The position numbers and the translations under genes were made by a program. This document shows positions 12,733 to 24,448 of a stretch of 64,000 nucleotides of DNA, one piece after another. Every line of letters begins with the position of its first letter. The first letter of the stretch is position 1. Below the pieces are notes generated by a model that was given only the letters and a program-made list of their open reading frames with translations, was not told the DNA's origin and searched no databases. Source of the DNA: Polytrichum commune (Eukaryota > Streptophyta > Polytrichopsida > Polytrichales > Polytrichaceae); contig OX485803.1 in the NCBI GenBank assembly GCA_950295325.1, positions 53,085,554 to 53,149,553 of the forward strand, in the 5' to 3' direction.

Positions 12733-13945
12733 GTTTTTACCTTATCATTACATATGATATCATAACCAATCCAACACGAATTTGTTTTGCGTGACATTAC
12801 ATATCTTCTTGGTTGCGCTCCGTGGGACCGAGTACCACATAGCATGGTAATTCTTTGATTCCAGGATCCCCCATTTATGGGGAGTACTCATGCTATAATG
12901 TGAACTTTTTGACAAGCAACTTTAGGTTTCCATTTTTATTTCAATTTCAATTTCATTGTTTGGGAAAGAGGCCATCATGTAGCTACTCAGTCATGTTATA
13001 TGATAATACACCCAATAACGGTAGTATTGGACACACAATTGGTTGCTTATTCAACTAGCTAGCCAACAAGTACAATGTTGTTAGTATGTTTAGCCCAAGT
13101 GACTGTGTCATATTTCATGAAGAAATTTAAGTCCATGTACATGGTCTTGATTAATTATTATATGACGTAACAATAATCAAAGCCGACAATCACGGTCCCC
13201 ATGACCATGTCAACCATTATATTAATGATTGTATGATACTTAACCTTGGACGCTTTTGGCATGTTCACGGTACTATGCATTCTCTATTTGTACTGGATGA
13301 TGTGAAATCTTCATCACATTCTGCCCAAGTCACTCTTTATAGTCATCAGGAAGTGTAGGTAACCTTCGAAGAGAGCGAGGTATCAAAAGTCACTGAAACA
13401 CATCACACCATGTTCAATAATTCCAAAATAATGAATGTACGAGAGGTTGAGAAGTCACCCCCAAAACATATAGGGGTTAACACATTACTCATCGAACCTC
13501 CCTCTAACTTGCATCCTCAAATCCCAGCCAGCCACGTGGAACTGGCCCACATTATTGGATAACTCACCGAATATCAAGGACCATGCTACTAACCAATGAG
13601 AAACGGCGCACTCACGCAAGTGCATCCTCCACTACATAATCGGATTACGGACACATGCACGAGCTATAGTATTATATATGTATGCTTGTGTTACCATGTT
13701 TAACACACTTTCTAATTGGCCAATGAATGAACCATTGCCAAGGTCCAATGAAAACCAACAAGCCCCACTCAACCTCATAAAATCTTACTCTCCCACATTC
13801 TCAAAACCCGCCCGGGCCAAGCTCAAATGGGACCCACTTTGCTAATGAGAATAATAGTAATCCACACCTTGCCAAAGTCCGCGGACCCCACTACATACTA
13901 GCCAATGAGAAACCGGACACACCCGGGGGGCATCAAATCTCACCT
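12733..13945. other. AT-rich spacer, no gene recognised
   Basis: The part from about 13490 onwards contains repeated CCAATGAGAAAC motifs that continue into the 200-bp repeats downstream. No gene or RNA seen. Confidence 0.45.
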
Positions 13946-15430
13946 TAGCCACCTCCACTACAAAAATAATCGTGATCGTACCACAAAAACGATGCCCCTA
14001 AATATGAACGTCGGTGACTATGTCATCCTCCCCATTGGCCTAGAACCCCGCTATTATATTTTGCCACTCCATTCCCATTGGCCGTGAAGTGGCCAATGAG
14101 AAACGAGAAACTTGCCAAGGGAGCACCAATATACTTATCGTACGTGCCCTTAGGCTACTGATGTTGACCCACATATCTATACTCTAACCTCCCTAATATC
14201 ATGCACGTGGCAACCCAAGTGCACATGATATTAAGCAAGTCAATGATTTTAAAGTGGGTGCGTGATAGTAGCATGTGACATTATGGAATAACACAAAGTC
14301 AACATTGTAGTAATGACAATGATGATAACATGATGTGTGTGAGTGTGTGGTTTGATTTCTTTGGTGGGGATTTGAATGTCACAACATATGATATATGGGA
14401 GGGACATGTGACAATAATGATGGTGATTTAAATTGAGCACATCCACTCCCTATGGTTTCAGGATATAAGAGAGGGAGTGGCATTACAAAGGATAACATTG
14501 TGGAGGTTAAAATGTACTAAATTGACCCTTGAGAACATAACATTATTCAGATTTATAACAATATTTAGCGGGACTGACAATATGTCCATAAAATATTCCA
14601 AAAGATTTTCATATTTGATGTGAGCATGAGAATATTATAGAATATTCTGTAGAATATTGTCATTCATACAAAATACTATTATAAATATGAATAATATTAT
14701 GAATATCGTTAAGAAGAAAATGTAATACAATACATAAACGAACAAGATTTATATATTGTAGCCTCCACTTTAAAAAGAATTGTAAGACAAAAACAATGTC
14801 CCCAATTTTGAGTACTCCGTCGTCCTCTCCATTGGCCCGAACCCAAATATTCTATTTTGCCACTCCATTCCAATTGGCCGTGAAGCGGCCAAGGAGGAAT
14901 GAGAAATTTGCCAAGGGACCACCAATACACTTACCATAAGTGCCCTTAGACCATAGCATTAATAAGTTGAGTGACAAGGTTGGGTGGGGTCAAGAATATG
15001 GCATGTGAGGTGCTACAATTATACCTCACGGATGCTTGTCACTAAGTGGATTAAACCTAAAAAAATGAGTGAGATTTGGGTAAAGCATTATCATTGAATA
15101 ATATTATAATGAAGTGGTTCATAACGACTGAATAATGTTATGACTACTATAATTGACCCATAAATACTTAATTGAACCGTGAGAAGATCAAAGAGTAGAA
15201 TAAAACACTCAATATATTATTATTATTACAATGTAGCCTCCACTCCACAGATAATCGTAACACAAAAATGATGCCCCCAATTTTGAACGTTTGCGATTCC
15301 GTCATCCTTTAGTCGCATGAACCCGTGATATTTATTTCACCACTCCATTCTATTTTGCCATGAAGCGGCCAATGAGAAATGAGAAATTCACCAAGGGAGC
15401 ATCAATACACTTATAGGTGCATGTAGGCTA
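13946..15430 (+). repeat. Three dispersed copies of an approx. 190-210 bp repeat
   Basis: Copies at about 13946-14158, 14757-14950 and 15232-15430. Each runs from a TAGCC(A)CCTCCACT start through ATTTTGCCACTCCATTC and GGCCGTGAAGCGGCCAA-like blocks to CCAAGGGA(G/C)CA and a GTGCCCTTAG end (the last is altered). Spacing is irregular, and an element C copy sits between the first two. Function unknown. Confidence 0.65.
14179..14516 (+). mobile_element. Element C copy 4
   Basis: About 338 bp with an ACTCTAACCTCCCTAATATCA left end and a degenerate GGAGGTTAAAATGTA right end. Internally collinear with copy 2. Confidence 0.65.
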
Positions 15431-15431
15431 C

Positions 15432-16883
15432 ATCCTAAACACCATAATATCAACCCTTGTAATGTCACTCACTCTTAATATCCCAAAACCCTAGGGAACA
15501 TCTATTCTTGGTTCAAATCTCACTCCTTATTATGACATTTTTCTCCATTATAGCACATGTTCTACCATTAATGCAAACCACCAAAGAAGTCAACCCGTAC
15601 CTTCACATTGCGTCACACATCTGCACTTGTTGAACTAGATCAATATTTTGATGGGTTTCGTGATCACTGGTGTGCCAAGATTTTGGTGATGTGATGAAGG
15701 GTTTAAGGTTTTGTAGTTGGAAATAGTTGGTAAGGAAGCTTGGAGTGTTCAAGGTTTAGGAAGAATTTGAAGCTCAATGCTTGTCTCAAAAAAATTACAA
15801 GATTTTGACAACACGTGTTAATTTTTTTTACAACTATAGTAGTCAAGCGTGATTTTACATTTGCAAAATAATTGATTGTGGGGAGTTCAACAAAGAGAAA
15901 TTGTGTTCTATTGTGTGGTTGGTGCACAAAGCACTCATTTGCCAGGGACTCCGCTGTACAAAATTGGCATGGTGGGAAACAAACCCTCAAAACATCGTTG
16001 GTCAATTTGTTGTGGAACTTTGAGATAGTGGGAGGGAGAACTTGGCAATTCGTGAAAGTGTGAATTTCAAGCTCCACACAAACCTCTTGCATGTGTTGGG
16101 GGGATGCACACCATTTTCCCACTTTCGAGGGTTTTAGCATTCGGGCAAGTATGGATTCTAAAGCCAACATCGATTTGAAGTTACTCCGCATGTACAATTT
16201 ATCCAGGTGTAGAATCCTTGTGGAAGAAATTTGACACCATGATTTTGTATAATGTCCATCGTGGCAAATGGCTTATATCTTTGTGATATTCTAGCGATGC
16301 GATTTGTGAGGTGAGAGCTAGAGGTTGCAACTGTGTTGGGCAAGGTTTTGGGGTTTAGTGTATTTTCACAAAGAGAGAATCGTCATCATCATTATCCACA
16401 ATGACCTAAACTTGTTCCTTCAAATTTCCCACACTCTCTATTGTAGGGAGTGTGGCAAGTCATTATGATTGCGTCCCCACGGTGCTCTCCGTCTTGTATT
16501 TCTATCTCGTTCAAGAGGATCAATACCAATACATCATTAGGTGATCCACACCAATTAGTATCAATTATCGCAACACAAGACAAATCTTATGTACATATTG
16601 GACTTCATCCATGCGCACTATAATCAAAGCATTCTCGATGGCTTCTTATTAGTGACGCATGTGCATCTTGTTCCTTCAAATCTCAGAATTCAAACCTATA
16701 AACACCTCACTTGGCCACTTGTGAGCGTCAATTTCAACAATACAATGTTGCACTTTGTGTTATTCCATAATGTCACATGCTACACTAATTCTCTATCATC
16801 ACGCATCCATGTTAATACTACATAACTCCATAATATCACATACACTTTGGTTGCCACAGGTGTGATACTACGAAGTTTAGTGT
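15432..16883 (-). mobile_element. Element C copy 5, inverted and split by about 1.1 kb
   Basis: The right half of element C (reverse orientation) occupies about 15432-15632 and the left half about 16735-16883. The inserted stretch between them has no counterpart in the other copies. It holds a 164-codon minus-strand frame (15703-16197) that I do not recognise. The insert has no obvious inverted ends, so its nature is open. Confidence 0.5.
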
Positions 16884-17560
16884 GAACGACAATCGGCTCA
16901 GATATACTAAATCGACCCGTGAGAAAATCATAAAGAATAAAGATATAAATATTATATAAAATAAAATAAAGGGAGGGGGGGGGGTTCCAGGATCCCATAC
17001 GCCTAGTATTTTCTATCCTCGGCTGGCCGCTTTTGGGAGTCGGGGCCAGATCTTTGAGTGCTGTAGAGGTCCCGCCATAGCCATCATCTCCGCCATAGCC
17101 AGCTTAAGCTTCTCCACCCCTTCCTCCGTTCAAGCGGTCGACTCCCGTCTCAACACTTCGAAGCGCTCCAGAGCTGGCCATCTGGAAGCTGCATGTGAGG
17201 AAAGTCGCGGCATCGTTAATGATTGCCCACCCGCCATAGCTACACCGACCCCTTGTTTGCCCTTAACCCTTGCCCCGGAAGCAAATCTTCCTGTAGTTGC
17301 TACCGCCTCCCTCCCCTCCCTCCCCTCCCTCCCCTCCTTTGGCTTGGATTTTTCACACGCTTCCTTGGAGTGGATATCATTCTTGATTCGTCAACCGAAT
17401 TGGTAGTTCAAAATCATTCTTCTGCAGTTTGATATCATCTGGAGTAGTGTGGAGTTAAGAGAGGATTGTGCAAATAGGTGGAGCATTTAGGAAAGCTAGA
17501 GAGGCAGGGTTATTATTCGAGGCGGAGCGGAGGAAGTTGAGCAGCGCAAGGGTGGATTAG
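16884..17560 (+). promoter_or_regulatory. Presumed promoter and 5' leader of the BBX gene
   Basis: An AT-rich stretch with TATAAATA at about 16943 and TATATAAAATAAAATAAA is followed by a G-run (16971-16984) and then an abrupt rise in GC content from about 17030. The GC-rich part includes a CCTCCCTCCC microsatellite (about 17306-17337) and reaches the BBX start codon at 17561. The composition step suggests transcription starts near 17000-17050; no experimental start is visible. Confidence 0.4.
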
Positions 17561-19328
17561 ATGAAGGTCCAGTGTGATGTATGTGAGCGGAATAAGGCGG
17601 CGGTGATGTGTTGCGCTGATGAAGCGGTGCTATGTAGCGACTGTGACACGCGTGTGCACGCTGCTAACAAGCTTGCAATTAAGCATCAACGCATTTCACT
17701 CACCACACCCTCCGAAGCGCCCCGCTGCGATATTTGCCAGGTTGGTTTGCATCTTGGATGATGTGGCACCCCTCCTCCAGGTGGTGATGTGTTAGAATGG
17801 TTGTTGTTTTAGTTCAGCGTGACTGAGTGAGGAATGCATCGTGGACGTGGTGGTGGATGTGTCAGTCGTTTGGAGATATGCGGGATGTGCATAGGCCTTA
17901 GCGTATTGATGGGAGGCCATTCAATTCGATGGTGTCTGAGTTGGCTGAAGTCTTGCACATGCTTTTTGGCTGTTGTTAGTGTGCGGTAGGGACTATCTGT
18001 TGCGTGCAGGTTTGCATCTTGGAAGTGGCTCCTCTTTGTTGTTGTGTGGAAAAGGGCGTTTTTGGTATTGAGGAGGATGTGTTGTGGATGTGGTGGTACT
18101 CTAGTTATGTGAGTTGTTTTTGTTGGTCGGTTTCTTACCTCTTACCGGTGGTTCGGAGACATGTGCTTCAGACCCTTACCAAAGTGGACATACCTTAGCT
18201 TATGGATAACGGGCCAGTCAATTTGATACCTTAGTTGGCAGTATGTCTAGTATGAACTATGTGTTGCGTCGGCTGAGGTGTCAATGTTTTATTACGCAGG
18301 ATAAATCTGGCTATTTTTTCTGCTTGGAGGACCGAGCGTTGCTATGCCGCGAGTGTGATCTCTCGATTCACTCGGCTAACTCTCTCTCTTCAAAACACCA
18401 GCGGTTTTTGCTCCCTGGTACGAGAGTAGCTTTGGAGGCCATTGCTGTGGCTGAAACTCAGGATTCACCTCCTGATGAAGTACCTCAGTACAGCTCTCCC
18501 CGGCAGAGTTCCGAGTCGCAGTTTTCTCAGTTTGAGGTTCGCGATAGCAACAATATGTCGCCTTCAAGAGTGATGGGAAGAGCACCACCTGCTATGGATG
18601 TGAAGCCCGTTGCACCATCTAGGCATCCATATTTTGCCCCGCAATTCAATAATCCTGCCTACCCAGCAAGATTGCAAGGTGGACAGGGAAATAATTTCGA
18701 ACCCAGCAGGATGCAAGGAATGATGGGGGCACCTCCAAATGCTCAAGGGCATCAGAACGGCTATGGCCAGCAGAACCCAGGAACTTTGAGGAGAAGCAGC
18801 ATCACAGAGTTTCTTACGGAAGGTGTGCCTGGGTGGAGGATGGACGAGTTGCTAAACCTTGGTGAAATTGCTGATGGCTACAACGCATCTGACTGCACTT
18901 CTTCTAAGGTATCTTCATTTGACCTGCTCACATGTATCTGCACGTTGAGAAAGGCGGAAGTTTGTTGCGACAGTGTCGTAATCTCACACTCGGGTTTCTG
19001 TTTTGACCTGAGTTTCTCCTTGATGATCTTGCAGTGTGATGTCGCCTATTTGGGTGATTTCGATTGGACAGCTGGTTTTGATATATTCGACGAACAACTA
19101 TATGGTGATGGACAACATGAAGTTCCTCAGATGCCTTCTCCACCAACGGCGTCCGGTTTGTCACGAGGAATGAAGGTGGACGGGGCTGTGAAGGGGAATT
19201 TGAAGCAAGAATCAGCTGTTGTACCCGACTATGATAACTTATTTGTAGTTCCAGACCTTGGTTTGCAAAACTCTCCACCTCCGCTTTCTCCACCTTCTAC
19301 AAAGCGGAGAAGAAGAAATGTTTGTTGA
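17561..19328 (+). CDS. BBX: Double B-box zinc finger protein, BBX24/25 (STO)-like
   Basis: Transcriptional regulator of the light-signalling B-box family. Three coding exons: 17561-17740, 18300-18908, 19035-19328, all phase 0, giving about 360 residues. B-box 1 spans residues 5-47 (CDVCERNKAAVMCCADEA, then CSDCDTRVHAANK). B-box 2 spans 56-98 (CDIC split by the first intron, then CLEDRALLCRECD and HSANSLSSKHQR). These Cys/His patterns match zinc-binding B-boxes. The middle is rich in Pro, Gln, Asn and Gly. Near residue 227 lies SITEFLTEGVPGW, then DFDW...DEQ, and near the C-terminus FVVPDLG, the Val-Pro motif that in BBX24 relatives contacts COP1. A KRRRR tail could be a nuclear signal. No CCT domain, consistent with the two-B-box group. 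Donors are CAG/GTTGGT and AAG/GTATCT; acceptors are CGCAG and TTGCAG. The second intron is open in frame, so a retained form is possible. Confidence 0.9.
17741..18299 (+). repeat. BBX intron 1 containing a degenerate internal duplication
   Basis: GTTTGCATCTTGGA occurs just after the donor (about 17745) and again at about 18009. Both are followed by collinear similarity ending in GAGTTGGC (about 17939-17946) and TAGTTGGC (about 18233-18240). The intron therefore looks like two diverged copies of a roughly 200-240 bp block. Confidence 0.5.
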
Positions 19329-20219
19329 TAGTAGCTGATTGCTAGTCTTGGCTCCCAAGTTATGGTGGAGGTAACCACTGTACTTGGGTTACTCTAGAAC
19401 CTCAAAACACTTCTCTGTAACTGGTCATCTATCTGCTTTTAAGGATATTGCATGCCAGCTAGAAGGCACTGTAGAGTGTAGAGGAGCTGTTGCCGGATCT
19501 TTAGTCATGACTGGAGGCTACGTCAGGGTGCAGGCCAGAGTCAAACTTGCTAATTTTCCTCATTGTTCAAGGAACTTTGAAGTTTAGCTTGTGCGCTCGA
19601 GGAGGAGTTGCACACTGCTAATGAATACCATCTTACAGCATCGGGCCTGGATACAGGCCAAGAAAAAGATGCTTTACTCATTTCCAACCTGTAATGTTTC
19701 AAGGATGGAGAGAAGTCCAGATGTTGGAGGGACTTAATTTATAGGCAAAAGTTGGAATTTAGATTGTCATAGAGCATTCTGTGTGTGTCGACATGATGTT
19801 GGCACAGTAATGAAACTACCAGATGGTTTCCGAGCGAAGAGAAATCTGCTGGGCCTGCCACTGGCTTTATCAAGCCCGAAGACCTTGGAGTGGAGGCAGC
19901 TTAGGAGGAGTTAGCCTGTGAGCATGCATGATAACCTGCTGCGATCGGGATAGGTGTGCACAGGTGATGGCCTATACAATGTCTACATTGTAGGAGTACG
20001 ATGTTGTCAAGTTTTCAGTTAACATGTCCAATTTTATATGGGCTTTAGGAGAGTGTAGGCTTCGAGCAGTGATGCCATACATGTAGAGTATTTTGAATTT
20101 GACATCGGTATATACATTTTTACCTCTCCTTGGAGAGAAGGTGATGTGGATTTATGTGATATCGCTACTCTTATCTTCACTGGTATGTGAGAAGGAAGGT
20201 CTTTTGTCCTCTCGACGTA
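19329..20219 (+). other. Probable 3' untranslated region and downstream spacer of BBX
   Basis: Composition stays moderate for several hundred bases after the stop, then becomes AT-richer. No further coding frame with family similarity. The extent of the transcript cannot be set from sequence. Confidence 0.35.
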
Positions 20220-20704
20220 GGGGCCAAAACACACACGAGACTAAAGGCCGTGACCGTTGCACTTGCTGCACTCTCATTGGTGGAAAAGGCGGAGCCAGTC
20301 CAAGTTCCCTTCATACTGAGGGACCAACGGAGTAAGTGAATGCAAGATGGATGTAAAGTCTACATGGCATCAATTGGATCATGTCTCATGGTCACTTGGA
20401 CTATTTTCATAAACCACCTCTTGGAGGTAGGTTTAACACAAATTTGGGAGACCAAGCTACAGTAACTCTGAAATCTCACAACCATTGATTTACTATATTG
20501 TATCATGTGTGAGGACACCGCATGAATAGAAGTTCATTGGAATAGCATTTGGTTGGGGGCCTGGTCACATATGACTTCACAATACACTTGAGGGCTTGTG
20601 ACCACATAAAATGATTCTGGAAGTATCTTGAGATGTCTTTTGGACACTTCTTTGGGCTCTCACAATTTCATGGAGATGGCTTTTGGCTCGTGTGTGAAGC
20701 AGTC
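20220..20704 (+). mobile_element. Element A copy 4
   Basis: About 485 bp, starting GGGGCCAAAACACACACGAG and ending CTCGTGTGTGAAGCAGTC before TTA. Collinear with copies 1-3, with small deletions. Confidence 0.65.
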
Positions 20705-22349
20705 TTAAGTTATGTGTTGTGTCCTAAGCAGTGGAGGCCAAGCAAGCTTTGCACACACTGAAGTTGTTGGTTTCTTCTTTGATGCTTACTGAATTTGGAG
20801 ATGTTGTCATTGTAGTACTGTAGTATGGAAACTGAGTACTCGACAGCAATAGGATGTCAGCAGGTTTACAGTTGCACAGCTCTTATGAAGTGTTGTTAGA
20901 ATCTGCTTAGTTTGTTCCATCATGATCTTGCCAGTAATGTAGTTTTGATATCTTTTTGGATTTTTCTGTTCAGAGGTAGGCTGCAAGTTTGGTTGGTGGT
21001 GTGCACATGCAGTTTGCGTGGGATGATGAGGCACATCTTGACCAGTAAGAGTTTTGGATCTGGCACTTTTTCATGAATTCACTGAAAAGGTGATATGCTC
21101 AATAAGTACATTTGATGCCAAATATGTCACTTATCCTATTTCTGGAAAGATGTCCCTCTTAATAGAGGACGGAGTATTTTTCACATATACATGTGGGAAA
21201 AAGTTTGGTTTGTCCTACCTATAGGTGCTGCTAATTACTCTTTTCCAATGTAATTGCTATAGTGCGTACCATGTGTGAAATTTTAGATCCGGCCATGGGC
21301 TACATCAGTATGTACTGTACCTGTAGGTATCCGCTACCTCTGATTATATTGAACATTATAAAAGAGATTGCAATAATAAGCCCTCTCTGTTCTTGTCACA
21401 AAATAGCAGTTGTAGAGGACCTTCTTCTATGACTGCTGCGTCCCTCCTAATTTGGGTATCTGACAATGTTCAAGTTTCAGAGGATAATGCTGCCAAGAAT
21501 GATTGAAGTGATAGAGTGACCTACATTGTAGGCAGTGTGTATGTTTGACAAATTTCATTTGACGTTCAACTTCAAATCCAAAGTGGCAAAGTGTTATGCC
21601 AAATTGACATATACATTTAATTCTAAAATATCACCTCAATTTTGCGTTACACAATAGAGTTATCCGTAAAGTAAGCTTGTGTTTTGACAGATTATGAGTG
21701 CACTATTCACACAAACCCATGGAAACGCAAAGTAAGGCTCTTGAATTCCGGGGCATAATACACAAGGCTTGGGTTTAGGGTCAGAGCTGGTCTGCTTGTT
21801 TTTGGATGAGAGAATCGGGGCCCGCCTATTCGTGGTTGAGGCCGTCATGCGTGCCTTGGTGGTGCTTGCCACCAAGGTAGGTGGGGGCCGGGGAGATGCT
21901 TGCCACCAAGGCGGGGAGATGCTTGCCACCTCATGTCTTTTTTCGGGGAGGCCGGCTTTAGGGTGGTGTCGGGCCTAGTGGCTAGGCAGCTATGTAGGCC
22001 TACTTACTAACTAACTATTTGGTTACCCTTACTCTACTTACTAAATAACTAGTTGGTTGGTAACCCGTACTTTACTTACTAAATAACTAGTTGGTATGAC
22101 AAAGCGACCCTAAATTCCCGGGGCGCGCTCGCAACACAGGAGCAAATTTTTTTTTTCACCATTTCCGGTCCCTCAAAAGATGTGTGCCTGTGTTTTTTTA
22201 TAGCTATAGACACCTGCTCCACTTTTAGGGCCTGTCACACAATTTTCTCAAATCCAGGCCCAAAACCCTCTCTTCAGCTCACTTTACGGATAACTCTAAT
22301 ATCTTAGAAAAATGGATGTTTTGAATAATCAAAATAAAATCTTGATTTG
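20705..22349. other. Spacer with two short tandem repeats
   Basis: At about 21862-21937 a GATGCTTGCCACC unit recurs around GGCGGGGA blocks. At about 21999-22101 a TTACTTACTAAATAACTAGTTGGT-like unit recurs two to three times. No gene recognised. Confidence 0.45.
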
Positions 22350-22925
22350 TACAAAAAAAGCTATCAAGTATCCTTCTGTCTTGTGTGTTTCTTCAAATGT
22401 TGAAGATGGTAGCCCAATCCCTTGCATCCACAAAGAGAGACTCGCATAAGAGCATGAAGGGTTTTCAAGTTCAACCTATTGCACAAGTGGCTTTTGATTG
22501 CATTTTGTTTGGAAAAACCTGTCTCACAAATAGCTATACTTGATAGAATGAGTATAATTTTCTACCAAAGTTGCATTAGTTTAGGCCAATTTGTGTGCCA
22601 TTCCAAATTGCTACCACATATGCGTCAAGCCTCAAATATTGTTTTGTTCTCACTCATGTCAAAGTGTTTTTGTAGATTCCAGGAGTTCTGCCTTACACAT
22701 GTCACTTTTTTCTTTAGTGTATTGGAACTTCAACAATATCCTTTTGAGCCACAATTCGGTATTTGTGATTCGGTCATTATCATTGCTTGGATAATCACGA
22801 GGGTTGAAAGGTTTGGCTGCATTACACTCTACGAATACCTTAGAGCACGCATTAATTATCTTGAAATGTATGGTAAATGGGCAAGTATTCATGAATTCAA
22901 TATCACTTAGTAAAAAATTCACCCC
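22350..22925 (-). pseudogene. hAT-family transposase C-terminal remnant
   Basis: Read on the minus strand, one frame gives NTELWLKRILLKFQYT followed by SDMCKAELLE. Further left, in another frame, come SSIAICETGFSKQNAIKSHL, NRLNLKTLHALMR, and after another shift DWATIFN. This order matches the C-terminal dimerisation region of hAT transposases of the ZNF862-like type, where a SIPVS(T)A.CERGFS box precedes IKTKLR and the LDALMR motif. Several frameshifts and stops separate the blocks, so it is dead. The N-terminal catalytic part is not visible. Terminal repeats were not found. Confidence 0.7.
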
Positions 22926-23027
22926 TAACTAATTTTTAGATTTGGCAAAATAATGCAAGTTTCGGGAATTAATACCACACACACTACATGGGATAATCAG
23001 TGTAGTTGGGCATTGACCAAACAAAGT

Positions 23028-24030
23028 ATCTACCACAGAGTAGAGGGTAAAACTGGTGAGAGTGGAATATATCTCAATATCTTAGATATTGGGATAAATC
23101 AGGTGATGAACTTCAGGGCCTTGTGAACACTAATAAAAGTCCAATATCACACTCAAGTGCACAACTACTGGTCGTCCCCCTCTGATAGAATCATATGGCT
23201 CCTCTTTCTTCATATACTACGTGATCCTTTGAAATACAATTCAAGCATTGTATTGAAGCATTATGATTTTCACATCATACATTGAACTCAATTGAAAGGA
23301 TCTTGCACTATGCAAGTCTACCACTTCAAATCATCTTGTCAAGTTGAGAAGGCTAATCAACCTAAATGACCATAGATTGGACTAGGTGGGAACTGTCCAA
23401 AACATAGTATCTAACATGAGTGTAGATGGTACCACTGGTGAGAGTGGAATATCTACCATTATCCTAGATATTGGGATGGACTTTGGGGATGAACTTCAGG
23501 GCCTTGTTAATATTGATAGCATTCCACTCATAAACTCAACAACACTAGTGATTCCAATCTAACGTCAACTCAAGCATTGCATTTAATCAATGAGAATTTC
23601 ACATTGTATATTAAACTCAATTGAAGGGGATCTCTGCCCTATGCAAGACCTCAAAATTAAAATCATCCTGAGTTGAACGACTACTTTCCCCAATTTTCAA
23701 TCAAACAAAGCACTATGGATTTCCTCTCATTTGTAAAACTTCATTTCAAGTGCCTTAGGCCATATCAAAGTATCTATCATAAATGTAGGCGGTGCCATTG
23801 GTGAGAGTGGATCATCTAACATTGGTCTAGAGTATGTGATGAACTTTAGGGACTTGTGAATGTTGATGGCATTGAAATCACAGACCAACAACAATATTGC
23901 TTCCAATTTAGCTTCAATTTAGGCATTGTGAATTGTACATTGTACATTAAACTCAATTTGAAGGGGATCTTTGCACTATGCAAAGTCTACCTCAAATCAT
24001 CCCAATGTCAAGTTGAGACGCCTCAAAATT
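23028..24030 (+). repeat. About 365-bp degenerate tandem repeat, three units
   Basis: Unit markers recur at about 23028, 23405 and 23765: a GGTGAGAGTGGA(A/T) block, a block around TAGATATTGGGAT, and GATGAACTT(C/T)AGGG(C/A)CTTGT. A second set, CTCAATTGAA(A/G)GG(G)ATCT...CTATGCAA, recurs about 260 bp after each. Frames are not kept, so this is probably non-coding. Confidence 0.65.
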
Positions 24031-24371
24031 AGTCCAGTATTTTACTAGCCAAAGCATCACTCTTCGAGATGTGTTGGAGCAAATTGTTCATTCACACACC
24101 TGCACAAAACAATCATGGAAATATATCCGCAAGAGACCATGAGCAATGGTTTTGTCGGCCTTGTACTTAACCTCCACCACCTCTCTGATCACCATCTCAG
24201 TTGTAGAGCCTTATTGGTAACAAAAAAAATTACAAGAACAACATTGAACTTCAGTATGTAAGTGAGTGTAGGAAGTTCTCCTACTATTATGGGTTATGTT
24301 TTTCGGGTACCTGAACTGCAGTTTGTAGTACATAAGTTGCCTAGTAGTACCTGTCATTTCAAATTCTAGCG

Positions 24372-24446
24372 TGTCAATTGACATGTGTTTTTTCTCTTCA
24401 CAAGTCACAACATGTGTCACTTCTAAATTGTGCGTGTCAATTGACA
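24372..24446. repeat. Pair of identical 12-bp palindromes
   Basis: TGTCAATTGACA occurs at 24372-24383 and 24435-24446, each preceded by CG; a half-site follows near 24476. It could be a dimeric binding site or part of an unrecognised element. Confidence 0.5.
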
Positions 24447-24448
24447 TA

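Noticed and set aside
22479-22910. Plus-strand 143-codon frame
   Set aside because: It is the shadow of the minus-strand hAT transposase remnant, which has clear motifs.
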